From contig JACAAK010000011.1 in NCBI GenBank assembly GCA_025093985.1, forward strand, positions 1,302,001 through 1,366,000: 64,000 nucleotides of DNA, given 5' to 3'. The notes below the pieces were generated by a model. It made no database searches and was not told the DNA's origin. It was given only the letters and a program-made list of their open reading frames with translations. Positions 48,929 through 60,610 of this stretch are shown here, piece after piece (the first letter of the stretch is position 1; each line of letters starts with the position of its first letter). This DNA is from Calvatia gigantea. Lineage: Eukaryota; Basidiomycota; Agaricomycetes; Agaricales; Lycoperdaceae. Made by a program: the position numbers and the translations under genes.

Positions 48929-51900
48929 TCACTTAGTATCCTTACTGCGGGATCCGTCTTTGTCGTGGGCTGAACGACCGCCAGCCGTATTGCTGCCTGA
49001 CGTATTACTCCGGTTGCTGGCCAAAGAACCTGAGGAAGATTTTGATTGCTTGAAACATAAAAACTCTCTCTGAGTCGACCGTCGTGTCTCCGCCAGTGTC
49101 TTCTTCACGCCATCGAGATTAGCCTGGAAATTTTCATCTCCAGGTCTTCGATGATAGGCCTGGGAAATTTTGTTGTATAGGTTCGAGAGTGTCTCTGCGG
49201 CAGCGGGAGTAACGTGTCTTGCTAGTGTCTGATGCATGAATTCTATCTCGAGCGTTGCCTAGAACCATCACCGACCACATCCAATATTTGAATTCGAGTT
49301 CAAAGTTAGCATAATGTAGGGAAGTGATTCGGATGATGACATACCCGAAGCATGCCACCCATGCCAAACCGGTTAATCTGTCGGAAACATCGAAGCCCCT
49401 CCTCCGCAAGCTGCTCAACTAGCTTGTTGAGTGTGCGATCGAGCAATGGTTCCGCCACGCTACAGATCTGCGCGTGGATGCTGACCAAGGTCGCCAACAA
49501 TTCATACATGTATGGTCGGACTTCTGCAAGAATACAAAGCAGCGGTCAATTTCCGCAAAATATATTGCACCAAATGCACAGTGGACAGCAATGAAAGTGG
49601 AGTGGATGCGCACCAGTGGGCTGCGGGGTTTCGTACCAGTCCATTGCTGGGTCCAGAATACCGCCTCGTATAATCTCCTTGAGCGCCTCGGCCTTTGGGG
49701 TCACATAGCCATCAAACAGCGTTTTATCAAGCTCTTTGACCACGACCATTAATGTCTAAAGCTCCAAGGTGATCAGCTGTCCGTTGCTCTTCTGTGGTTA
49801 GATAATCACGGAGATGATCGATCCTGTCGACTTTCTCTATTCACTCACCTGTCTGTCTTCCAATAATGAAATGCCAAACGCAGCTTCTAGTTGACTCAGC
49901 ATGTTAGGGATTAACACTTCGGTCAGAGAGTTAAAGTTAGATATCACTAGCAACATGCGGATGTCCTTTAGGTTGGAAGAATGAAGGATGGGAAAGGGGC
50001 GTCCAATTGAGCCAGGCCACCCTTGAGTCAGTTACCTTATGGTGTCACTGCGGGAATTGACTTACTCCATCGCTCAAATCAAGCAGGTCAAGGTGGTTCG
50101 CCCCAGGAGATTCGCTTTCATCAGGAAGTGTTCTCCCCGTAATAATAGGCGACTCGTCGGATGCTAACAGGACCAAACCATCAAGGAAAGAGTAAAGGGC
50201 ATCGAGGAACGCTTTCGTAATTCTGGTAACAAAGACTTGGGGAATGGGGTTTTGCTTAAGTGGCTTAGACAGCGAAACCGTTGATGACAGGTCGATGCCA
50301 CCAGCTAATTTAAACGCTGCGGTCGTTAGATGGCGTTGGAAATGTTCCATATGGGACAAATATCGGGTGACTTGATGATTCGAAGGGTCGGCTATCCACC
50401 CTTCTAGATGATAGAACGAGTTGGTATCTGCTCAAAATCAGCCATCATCGCAATTTGGCGAAAACTGAGAACTTACCTCTCAACCATGCCTGTATTAGAA
50501 CATCGGCGAACCTCCACCTTACGCTCTCCAGTAGGCTTTTCAGGCCGGAAGTTACCTCGGGGGAGATATCCATTCCATTGAGCTCATTAACATTTTCATG
50601 GATTTCACCAGAAATCTTCATAAGGTAATGAGCCGTTGAAATGGAATGTGAGTTCATCGGAAGCATGGGTGGCGTGTTCTTGTTAGAACCCGCAGCAAGC
50701 ATGACCACAATATCAGACAAGAGGAAGAATTCTGATATCAGGGAGATGTAGAGCCTGATGCAATCCAGTGCCATGGTCCGGCATTGTGTCGGGCTTCGAC
50801 GGTTCCCTGAGGAAGATGACTATCGTTGACCATACGGCTAACCGTTTACTGATTGAGGACGATCTTCATACCTTCTTATATTTTCCGTCCATGAAGTTCC
50901 TTGAGATCTTCCAGAAATTGGGTAACGATGACAGAAGCGCCTCGGAAATGTTCTTGACAAGATCGTAGATAGCCTGCCATACAGGCTCTCCCTCGGACTT
51001 GGCTAGATGCTCGTCAACATGCGGGGAAATCGACATCGCTGAAACGGGGCCGACGTACCGAGGTTTGCTTCGGGCTGCTTGTTCTCTAGGCCGAGGACGG
51101 CTGATCGCAACTGGGTCACCAACAGTGGCGTAAGGTCCGAGTCTGTCTTAGTCTTGTTCAATTCAGCTACAACATGGAATCAGAATACGCCACGCTTATG
51201 AGGGAAGGAATAGATTTACCTTGGACGACAACCTTCGCGCTCTGATAAGACTTGTTCATTTGCTCCATAATATGTTTGTGCTGACTGTCAAAGTAAGTCC
51301 ACAGCGGCTCGTCATTACCCTGCAACTCTAGCAGAATTCTGTAAAATCAAGAATTCCTCAGAAAAATCATTCTTTCACCATAACGATGTACTTACTCGAG
51401 TGTCTTCTCCTGTTCCTCCAAACTCCGAGTGGAGTCTTGCAATTGTGTATTCAACACATTGCGCATCTCAGTCATAGCCTTCTCCACGCTTACCCACACC
51501 TTCTCCAATACCCTCTTTTGCTGTTGCTCTGCCGCAGGAGACGCGGCACTATCTTTGGATATGCCGACGGGCAAAAGTTGGCTAGATCGGGACTCGAGCA
51601 TGTATTTCCCTTTCTTGTAATCCCGCATTGCGACGTCATACCGTCCCTAATAAAGTAGATATCACGGGTGAGACGGCGAATCCTGTTAAGAAGAGAAGAC
51701 TCACGGCTTCAATAGACTCAATGATGAAACTCGGAAGATTAAAGAAGAATTTTGAACGTTCAAATACACCTAGGGTCGTCCGTAACTTTTGTGCCCTTGA
51801 CGCATTCTCCAACACAGGCAAAAATACTTGATTCGCTTTCTGAGCAGCCTCTGAATATGGCAGGGGCGTTAACGATTATGATTACACCAGGAGAAAAGTT

Positions 51901-52664
51901 AAGCAACGCACGCTTCAAGTGATCCCTCAGAGGCACGGACGCGTAATCCGTTTGCGGGGCCAAAATGCCTTCCTTCATCTCTGCATGAATAGCTAGTCTC
52001 CCAAAAGTCAGCTCCCAAAGCCTGGACAGGAAACAGTGCCACAGAAGCGAAGAGCTTGCTACGCACCATCAGTAGAAGCCTTAACAGCAACGAATCTATC
52101 GAAACTCTCCTCCACAAGAACCCGTATCGCCTCTGAACGCGCATCAATAGATTGTTGCAAGTGCGCCACACCAGCTGCCAAGTCTTGATACGTTGCATTG
52201 GGGTGTACTGCAGAAAGGAACGCTTTAGGGTCGAAAGATTTCGATGTTATTAGCACCGCGGCCTCTATTGTCCCGTGTTGTCATCAAGCCTGAATTCGAA
52301 GTGTTTCGAGATTCGACGCACTGGATTCCATATCCAAATCCTTCGCACTATCTTACTTATCAGCGTGGAACGGGTAGACAGAGACTGGTTTACACACTTG
52401 ACTGTAGCTCCAAGTCCCAGTGGATCCCCGTCTCCTTCGTTACTCCCAGTCGGACTCATCAATGCCCCAGCGACGGAATCTTCGAGGTCATGGTCGACAT
52501 CCTCCCAGTGCCTGGAAACGACACATGCACGGGTTAAATAGCTCTCAATAAACACAGCGTCATTATTAAATAATTTCAGGGTGCGCGTACGTAGGATTCA
52601 ACGAGCTGAGATTATACGCCTTCAAAATTGTAGCTTCGTCGATATCAAAGTTGAGCCGGGGCAT
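48929..52664 (-). CDS. SEC5: Exocyst complex component SEC5 (EXOC2)
   Basis: Predicted exons: 52664-52591, 52511-52357, 52264-52067, 51992-51912, 51850-51705, 51646-51396, 51338-51220, 51166-51059, 51002-50872, 50806-50477, 50427-50066, 49965-49849, 49755-49614, 49523-49345 and 49258-48929, about 908 aa. Sec5 is a subunit of the exocyst, which tethers secretory vesicles at the growing tip. Hallmarks are [87 protein letters not shown] and [15 protein letters not shown]. The intron between exons 9 and 10 does not keep phase with any GT..AG choice: the exons need one extra base to join as [10 protein letters not shown]. The intron 2 boundaries (52356-52265) are less certain than the rest. Confidence 0.88.
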
Positions 52665-54029
52665 GGCGACCAGTTCAGTGTTTCAGAATCTACACGCGTA
52701 ATTCCAGTGGTTGGTTTCTAAATATTCAATTTTGGAGTCGGTACAGAGAAATGGCCAGGTTGAGCGCAGGAATACGTGAAATGAACCCTGAATTGACTCT
52801 TGTCAAGATTGTAATGTAAGGGAGACACGAGCGATGGTAGCGTTCACGTGCATGTGACCTCAGTGTGACCCACTGAGTTAACCCAGACCAGGTGCCGAGA
52901 CTTCAGTTAACAAGAGACAGTGAATTGTATAGTCATTCCACTGCACAAGCGTAGGTTAGAGATGGCATGGTAGCTCAGAATAATCTACTAAACATTATCC
53001 TCTTTTAATCTCCCATAATCGCACTTAGGATTATCTGATGGCCATGATATTTTCTGCTTGCCCGTGCTGGTGTTGCTTGTCTTCCCACTAAGCCCTTTGT
53101 GGTGGGCATCCATGAGGTGAGGTGAACGTCTAGCAGCCCGACGCGTGCTCGTGATTGGGACGGTATTGGAAGCTGCCACGATGTTTCTGTGACCACCTTC
53201 ATTTTGACCAGGCTTCTGGGTGGACTGTGACTGTTGTTCTCGTCTATCACAGTGTGGTGGGCTGCACAGAGGGTTCACCGGAGTGATGATGTTGACCGCT
53301 TTCCACATCACAGACAAGTTCCTAGTCCTGAGGGGTTGTTATCTGAGTGAACGGTAGGATTATCACCATTTCCTGCAGTGTGTAAGATGTTGGTGGGTGC
53401 TGTTGACCCCTACGGCGGACTGTGAGTGGCCGTAGGTCCATCAATCTGTGGGTAATCACTCACCTCATTCTCTTTATTCGGGCCTGATAGTTGATTATTT
53501 TTCGCTATTTTTCGCTTTTTTGGACGGTGTTTTGCTCACTGTCCAAGATTCGTGATATTGGATTTCCGCTTTCGTGGCATAATCTCGAGGGGTTTTTGTT
53601 TGAGATGAGGCTGCACTCAGAACCAATTAATTTTTATTACTTATAAGACGTCAAATAGTGACTACTCAGTATGTAATGCATCATTCAAAATCTGTTTGCA
53701 ACTAAGCATCCTTCTCTACTTTTTCTTAGAAGCGGATTTTTTTTTTTGATCCTCAGGCTCCTGAGTAGCCTTTACAAGGTCCTGTTCATCACTCAAAGCA
53801 CGTTCGAAGGAAATTTTCAATAGATTAAAAATGGTGTAATAAGGATATCATCGTATAGAGTTCATCATCAAGAAAAAGGAAACAGAGACGGGACGGGGAT
53901 ACAAGAAAATGGGGAAACAGACCGCCCCGCCAATCCGAACGTCTATTTCATTATCCTGGGCGGGGAAGTTTCAAAATGAAACAAGAAGGTTGCAACGCGA
54001 TAGTAGCGGCGGAGGGGTATATCTATCTT
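52665..54029. other. Intergenic region between SEC5 and SCS7
   Basis: About 1.35 kb holding the SEC5 promoter side and the SCS7 3' flank. It has a small hairpin at 52859 and a T-rich stretch near 53740. Short frames on the minus strand (53005-53317) resemble nothing. No gene called. Confidence 0.45.
52859..52877. repeat. Short inverted repeat upstream of SEC5
   Basis: CTCAGTG and CACTGAG form a 7-bp stem around TGACC, about 200 bp upstream of the SEC5 start. It could be a binding site for a dimeric factor or chance. Confidence 0.5.
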
Positions 54030-55537
54030 CTACACCGGGAGGACGGTGTTGAAGACGTAGTCCCAAATTTTACCTGCAGATGAGACATGAATTTGTCATT
54101 AAGGTGAAAGATGGGGCAGAAAATATACGTACTGGTAACACCGAACCCGAGCTCAAAGTTCTTGTAATGGTGCGCCAAATGGTATTTCTTCATTTCGCGC
54201 AGGTAATTCGGGAGCTTGGTGTGGTGGAGTCTATGGTTTCCAAGTCAGGATATAAATATGTAGGTGGTTATAACAAAAACACATACGCGTAGTGCATGCA
54301 GTCATAGAGGATGTCTAAGCGATTATCAAGTTTCGTTAGAGCTGAGTAAGCTAGCAATGGGGGTATTAACTTACAGAATGTGAATGCACCAGCGATGATA
54401 CCGTTAGCCACAGCGACCGGGAATAAGACATACGCCAACTGGGTAAATGGCAACTGTAGAACGAAGAACAAAGTTGGTGGCATAACAAGGCGAAGCCTAA
54501 ACCACAACATCAGTAACTTTCTCACGACATCACCACGCCGAATTACCAGCCACTCACCGATCCATAGGTAAATAATGATGAATACCATGTATCAAGAAGT
54601 GCAAAGTGATGTAAGTCGGTGTATCAGGCAACACCTCATCAATATGGAACAAAAACCTGTGCATGGTATACTCCAGGATTGTCCAAATCAAATTGCCGAG
54701 GAGGAAACACGCTATGGTTTTAGCATAGGAGTCGGCTGGGATGGATGATAGGTAGGACATTGGGAGAGCTGGGTTCGTGAAGAAGTTGGGTAATGGGCCG
54801 GTGAATTGGAAGAGCGAACGGAGGAAGAGGTACGCTGTGATGGGGCCCCAGAATATGGGGACGACATACCAGACGGTACGTGTTGCAATCTGTGAAAGGA
54901 GGTGATTAAATGCTGAAGAGCATTGGGGAAGAGATACGTACCTCGAGGATGTCCGGCCCAAACAGACGTGCAGGCTCGGTAAGGTGGCGGGGCTGGTGCA
55001 CTTGCTTGAGGTAGTAAGATTTACTATGCTCCAACGTGAGCTATTGTGGCAGAACAAAGCACAGGAACACCTACCTGAAATTCGACTCCCATACCTGCCT
55101 CAACAACGGTTTCCTCAAATCAAGGAATTGATTCTTCTCATAATCCTTCGCCGAATCCGTGTCCTCAGGATGAAAGTCATCCGGTGCCTCCCAATCTGCC
55201 GAATCGCGCCTATTAGCGCTGACTCCTACTCTTAGTAATATGCACACATACCGTCACGCACAATACTCTCCTCCGCTCCCAACCGCCCAACAATGTATTC
55301 CTCCAACATTTCATAGGCTGACTCAGAATGGTCATGCTCCATCTCATTCGTCATAGCCTCACCCACGTCCCTCCCAGCATGAGGCATAATCGCATCGTCA
55401 CCTCCAGGATGGTCAGGCAAGAACTTCGTAATGTCGTACACCTTCCCCTTTCTCGAGACCCAACAGCTGGAGGCGGTGTTGTGCGCCTCAATGTCTTCCT
55501 TGGTATAAATCCTAACCCTTTTTGAGATAGCTCCCAT
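54030..55537 (-). CDS. SCS7: Sphingolipid fatty-acid 2-hydroxylase (SCS7/FAH1)
   Basis: Predicted exons: 55537-55252, 55195-55075, 55023-54942, 54889-54558, 54496-54375, 54314-54287, 54230-54133 and 54073-54030, about 370 aa. It hydroxylates carbon 2 of the very-long-chain acyl group of ceramides in the ER membrane. The N-terminal cytochrome b5 domain has one heme His in PDHPGGDD (residue 43) and the second in EMEHDHSESA (68 or 70). The C-terminal domain has the di-iron histidine boxes HRFLFH, HGIHHYLPMD, HYALHHT and KKYHLAHHYKN, between hydrophobic segments. I start at MGAISKRVRIYTKEDIEAHN, as in relatives; the frame is also open 44 codons further upstream. Exon 6 is 28 nt. All introns are GT..AG with phase kept. 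Confidence 0.95.
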
Positions 55538-55970
55538 TGTATTTATAACAGCCGTCCGGACGTCGAGTAATTTGCCAGTAGGGAAAGGCGGTGCGCAGGA
55601 GTATGAAGCAGGAGAGGGGATGGACGGGGTAGCTGCGCAAGAGGATATGGGAAACCAAAAGTCGCCCAACTTCTCCTCGGCAATCAGGTTCGCATACCAC
55701 GTGATTGGAATTTAGTCTGGGTTATCTCTAGACCGCCAAGCTTCAGCTTCATCTCATGTCGGGGCAATTCTCCTCCATTCGAGGCTCAGACGACACATAA
55801 TAATACGCAGAGACTGCATTCCACCATATACTAGTAATTCCCGCTATTTTCGTCGTCGTTTGTTATTATGGAGGAGCGTTTGAACGAAACAAACAATCAA
55901 CATTTCAACGATCGAGACCCCCAACCAAAAATAGATCATCTACTTAACCGACGACTCCTTTGCAAGGTTC
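55538..55970. other. Intergenic region between SCS7 and the acyl-CoA synthetase
   Basis: About 430 bp containing the SCS7 promoter side and the 3' flank of the next minus-strand gene. No additional feature seen. Confidence 0.4.
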
Positions 55971-58731
55971 TTAGGATCGTACGACTTCACCGACACTTTT
56001 ATCAGTCAATTCCCGACTCCACCCTCTCAAGATGTGCTTCTGAACCTTCCCACTGGCAGTTTTTGGCAACTCGTCCGGGTTGCCGTCTTCTCCAATGAAC
56101 CAGATCCACGCGGGTGCATTCTGTTTTACCACATCAATTTAGTTAGACACCTAGCAACAACAATAACAGAAATGAAAATTCTCACCTGAGGATTCATATT
56201 CTGTGAGACAGCGGCTCTCACTTCCTCCTTTGAGATGGAAGTTCCGGGTTCGCGAACGATCCATGCGCCAACGACTTCGCCGTATTTCTGGTCCGGAACG
56301 GCTACCACTGCCGCCTCCCGTATTTCGGGATGTGCCGTTAAAGCATTCTCAATCTGCACCGGAAATAGGTTCTATAAACTTATCAGTACGAACTGAATTT
56401 TTCATAACACCATGCTTTTAACCTCGCCTCCTCGGATAATAATATCCTTCGATGGATATTAAATCAGGATCCCCCAAATTTGTCAAGAAGTCCTGACACA
56501 CGAACCTTGATCCTGCTCACAACTGCCGCGCAAAATTAGGAACTCGCCAAGAAACTGGTTCAAAAAAACTCAAACCACTTACTCCTCAAATAACCTTCTT
56601 CATCCATAATCCCTTCATCACCTGTCCACATCCACATCGTCCCTTCCTCATCCTCCTTCATAACCTCCTTGGTCTGATCCTCGTCATTCCAATACCTGTA
56701 TCCACGTAAATGAGCTACCGTCCAAGGGGTTTAATAAAGAAACCGCGCACCCCTTCTGTAATAAATATCCCGCCACAACAATCTCACCTGGGGTATTCAC
56801 TGGCACAATCTCCCCATTCGGGTCCACAACCTTTGCTCTCACATGAGGCAGGATCTTCCCAACAGTCTCGACTCGTTTGACGACCGGATCCGCTGGTGTC
56901 GATTGGAATGATACGGGACTTGTCTCGGCTTTACGTGTAGCATACGTCCATTAGCAGCAAAATAAGTTAACTTAACAAGAAGGAAAAAGGCTCACTCATC
57001 CCATAAGCAACAGTCAAATCCTTAAGATTCAACTTCGCAATCAAACTCTTCATCAAATCAATAGGTACCGGCGAACCCGCAGCAATGCCCGTCCTAACGA
57101 AATGAAATCCAAGTCCAAGTCCAACCCAAAAACAAAAAACAACATTGATATGAACCAAAGATTATTTCATCAATCCGATAGTTTGGTGTACACACCTCAA
57201 TCTCCCAAAATCGACCACCTCACCCTCTTCTCTTCTCTTCTCAACCTCCGCTAACACGCCCAAAAAATGCGTTGGGACGCCATGAAGTGCTGTGCATTTC
57301 TCCTCCGCAACTGCATCGACTATAGATGGGGGATCGAAGATCTCAGAGGGGTATACTATGCATGCTCCGTGCGTCCATGCTGCTAGATTTCCTAGGACCA
57401 GGCGTGTTCATGGATAGTGCAAATAAGTTTGTTGGTTTTAGTAATAAGGGAAGGGGGGGGACTTATCAAAACAGTGGAATAGAGGTGGTACATTGCCTGC
57501 GGGAAAGTGTGATATGTGAGTGGGAAAAGCGGAGAGATAGAACGGCGGGGAAGGCATACAGAGGATATCTTGCTCTGTGAACCACATACATCGACCAATG
57601 TTGATTCCGTTATTGAGCAGGTTGGTATGCGTGAGCTCGAGCCCTAATTAATCTCACATCTTCATTTCAAATTGCCAAGTACAACTCACCGAGACCGCTT
57701 TTGGCAGTCCCGTCGTACCGCTGCAAATCACCCCACATCACATCACTAGGTATCTTCCTCACAAAAGCGATGTGAAGAAAGTGCTCTCACCTCGTGAATT
57801 GCAAATTAATAACATCGTCCTTATCCAACGCACTCACAATCTCCTTCATCTTCCTCTCTTCAGCCACATCTTCTCTCCACAGTAAAATATCCCTCCAATC
57901 AACCAGACTCTTAATCTTCAACCTTGCAAGCCGTACCTTCTCCTCTTCAGCATTATCTACGACGATAAGGTTCCTCAGATCTGGTAGTTCCTCTATTTGG
58001 ATTTCACCCGGGTGTTGAGATCTAATTTGAGGAAAGGCTTGGGAGAGCGTTTCGATGTATGTTGAAGTCCGGATACGGGGAACTGCGAAGAGATGTTGAG
58101 CACCTACTAGTTTGAGCGTGCTTACCTGCAGCACGGACAATACAATGGTTAGAGGAAAGCAAAATAAATTTTAATGAATTTGACGTACAAGTTCGTGCAG
58201 CTTATACGCCGGATTGATCGTAACGAGTATCGCACCAATACTGGCACATGCCCATTGTAACATCGCATACGCACTAAGTACCAATCCATCAGTTTCGCCC
58301 AGTTCAACGATCTCAAACCCCTTGCACGAAAATAACACAAACCTATTATTGCCCATGACAACTGCGACCCTATCTCCCCTCTTAACACCCAACACCAACA
58401 AACCTCTCGCAAGAGCGCGTATATTCCTATCAAACTCAGCAAAATCCCAAGCTATATACGGGACAGGTTTAAAATTCCGAGCTGGAGGTCCTGCATGAGC
58501 GCCTGCGGCTTCTTTGCGGCAAATGAGTCCTGGGCGGGAGGCATGCCTTGCAAGAACGTCTTCAGCGAAATATTGTGGAAGAGTTTTGAGGGAGAGTGGA
58601 GGAGAGGTTGGGCCGGAGACGGAGGAATGAGTTAGGAGTGGTGCTGGTGCAGATTGCGATGAAGAAGTTGTGAGGAAGCGGAGGAGAGGAACTCTTGTTG
58701 TGTGTGAACTGAGGCGCAAGAGGGGGTACAT
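55971..58731 (-). CDS. AMP-dependent acyl-CoA synthetase (ACSF2-like)
   Basis: Predicted exons: 58731-58343, 58273-58189, 58125-57791, 57720-57690, 57635-57560, 57496-57467, 57403-57196, 57093-56996, 56928-56751, 56695-56583, 56522-56506, 56446-56423, 56371-56186 and 56120-55971, about 639 aa. It activates fatty acids to acyl-CoA through an acyl-AMP. The ATP-binding loop is TSGTTGLPKAV (about residue 270). Others are [62 protein letters not shown] and the C-terminal PKTASGKVQK with the catalytic Lys. The N-terminus is rich in Arg, Ser and Leu without acids, like a mitochondrial presequence. Intron 6 is best explained as AT..AC (57466-57404). Exons 11 and 12 are 17 and 24 nt. Intron 1 is 69 nt without an in-frame stop, but it interrupts a conserved segment. 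Confidence 0.9.
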
Positions 58732-58913
58732 GTTGTGGACTCAGGAGACCAGAGGCGAATCTGACCCTGAGAAACGATGGGGACGGATTTTCGGCTCATG
58801 TTGACTGTTGCGAAGGACGATATCCGCACAAGGTTACAAGGTGGCGGGTCAGGTGGTTCACTACTTTGCGTCATGCTTGAAATTGACTTTGAAATAGGGG
58901 TTTTCGCTCGTCT

Positions 58914-58941
58914 GACCGGTGACCGGTGACCGGTGACCAGT
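58914..58941. repeat. GACCGGT tandem repeat (4 units)
   Basis: Three perfect copies of GACCGGT and one GACCAGT in a row. Each unit contains the palindrome ACCGGT, so it could be a cluster of transcription-factor sites upstream of the acyl-CoA synthetase. Confidence 0.8.
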
Positions 58942-59405
58942 GAGCGCTCTTCTGTCTCTGCGACCACCCATATTTGACAACGCATTCCGCATTCCGCTCA
59001 GTGTCTTGAGTTAGGAACAACCTGGCAACGTGATTTCATCCCCACACCGACGTCACCACCCATCCATCTTCCTGTTCCTGCGCGCTTGAAACCGGGACCT
59101 ATGCCATCAAAGTTCTCGCAGAACCCCACAATGCATAATAATATGGTGCGGGGAATATTTTCCCCAGAATCCCATCGCACACACTATCTCACACCTCACG
59201 CCTTCCCGTGACCACTACATGCAACTCGTGCGGACCGACGGCTAGGAGAGAAGCATAAACCAAGCTATAGCATTTCACAAGCCGCATAGGAAGGACCGCC
59301 TCATGACCATGAATAGGCTTGAAATATGTCTCTATACCTAACATCCGGAAAATCCGAAGAGTCTGCCATGCGGCCGCGCCAAGAATTCTATGTGCTGGCA
59401 TGTCA

Positions 59406-59412
59406 TATAAAT
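59406..59412 (+). promoter_or_regulatory. TATA-like box upstream of GH16
   Basis: TATAAAT about 45 bp before the GH16 ATG, a reasonable distance for a short 5' UTR. Confidence 0.4.
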
Positions 59413-59455
59413 TCGATGCCTTTCGAGCAACTATTACATCTACTCGACCATTATA

Positions 59456-60610
59456 ATGATACCAACTACCACTCTTCTCACCCTTCTCGCAGCCACGGCT
59501 GGTCTCCAGCCAGTCCAAGCTGTGACGGTCATCCCATCTAATTCCTTCAGTTCGGTCTCGACTTTCGAAACATTTTGGAACTACTTGTACCCATGGGGTT
59601 CTGATCACAATGGCAGTACGGCCGCTTCGTCTTGTATGGTGATATCCTTATATACTGACCGGGTGACGAAAGGTGCAAGAATGAGGGGAAGCTCAACAGA
59701 CCACAGTCTCATCAACCCTGCTTCTGGCACTCTCACCTTGATGGCCACACCGACCTCGAACCCGGTCCCACCTACGAGTGCCTCTAACCCGCACCCAGCC
59801 ATCCACTATGCTAGGTGCGCATCTTCGTGGTGCCACTTTGTTGAGTCTGGATTGACTGATTTCACCACTTGGTAGTGGTGCCGTCCATGCAAAGGCGCAG
59901 ATAACCGTAACCAGGACTAACGCATTCACTATCTCTGGTGAATTTAGCTCGCCCACAGCCAGAGGTACCTGGCCCGCATTCTGGTACGTCCAGCCCTTTC
60001 CAGCCGACCATTCCCTCCCATTATACTAACACTCACAACACCATTCAGGTTGACCGTAAGCCCCAACGATTCCTCCTCACAAACTCTCTCCTCACCGGAC
60101 CCTTACCTAGGCCGTCAACAGCTGGCCTCCCGAAGTCGACATCGGCGAATGGAAAGGCACAGCCCAAAACTGGTACAACACCTTCAACACCTCTTCCGTC
60201 GTCAAATCCAACCTCGTCAACTGGCCTACCGATCTCTCCTTCCACTCGCTCAAAGCCGTACTTACGGCTGAATCGAATGGAGCGGATGTGAGGATCGATT
60301 TTTATATGGATAATACATTACGCGCGACGCAGTTTGGTCAGGGATTCGTTGGGAAGCCGCTTTGGTTGTAAGTGGACTTTTTGCGATTCGTCCAAATGAA
60401 ATGGAATGGATATTGACGTTTGGTTTTTTCGTCGCTCCTGCGTATCAGGATCATCAATTTGCAGGTGCGTATCTTGATATCGTAACGGATTTTCTGTGGT
60501 TTTGACCCACGTCGAATTTATAGATGGAGGGTTCTGCGGGTTCTCCAGGCCCGAGCGGAACCACAACATACAAGATCCGTAATGTCGAAGTCACCAGAAC
60601 GGGCACTTAA
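59456..60610 (+). CDS. Secreted glycoside hydrolase family 16 protein
   Basis: Predicted exons: 59456-59615, 59673-59814, 59876-59983, 60049-60055, 60111-60367, 60449-60464 and 60524-60610, about 258 aa. The first 22 residues (MIPTTTLLTLLAATAGLQPV and on) are a signal peptide. The GH16 core is TARGTWPAFWLTAVNSWPPE followed by VDIGEWKG. The ExDxxE motif places the nucleophile at about Glu147 and the acid/base at about Glu152. The C-terminal strand LWLIINLQMEG is also typical. GH16 enzymes act on beta-1,3/1,4-glucans or related polymers; the exact substrate is not shown. Exon 4 is only 7 nt and exon 6 is 16 nt. Both are needed to keep phase and restore FWLTAVNSW and LIINLQ. Intron 1 (57 nt) has no in-frame stop; splicing gives the family-like NGSARM. 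It converges with the CBM1 gene. Confidence 0.9.

Larger units (their letters stand above)
58732..59455. other. Divergent promoter region, acyl-CoA synthetase / GH16
   Basis: About 720 bp between two divergent genes, so it should contain both promoters. It has a 4-unit 7-bp tandem repeat about 180 bp from the synthetase start and a TATA-like box near the GH16 start. Confidence 0.45.

Noticed and set aside
47913..48936. Overlapping short plus-strand frames downstream of RMD1
   Set aside because: They cannot be joined by plausible introns into one protein and are unlike any family I know.
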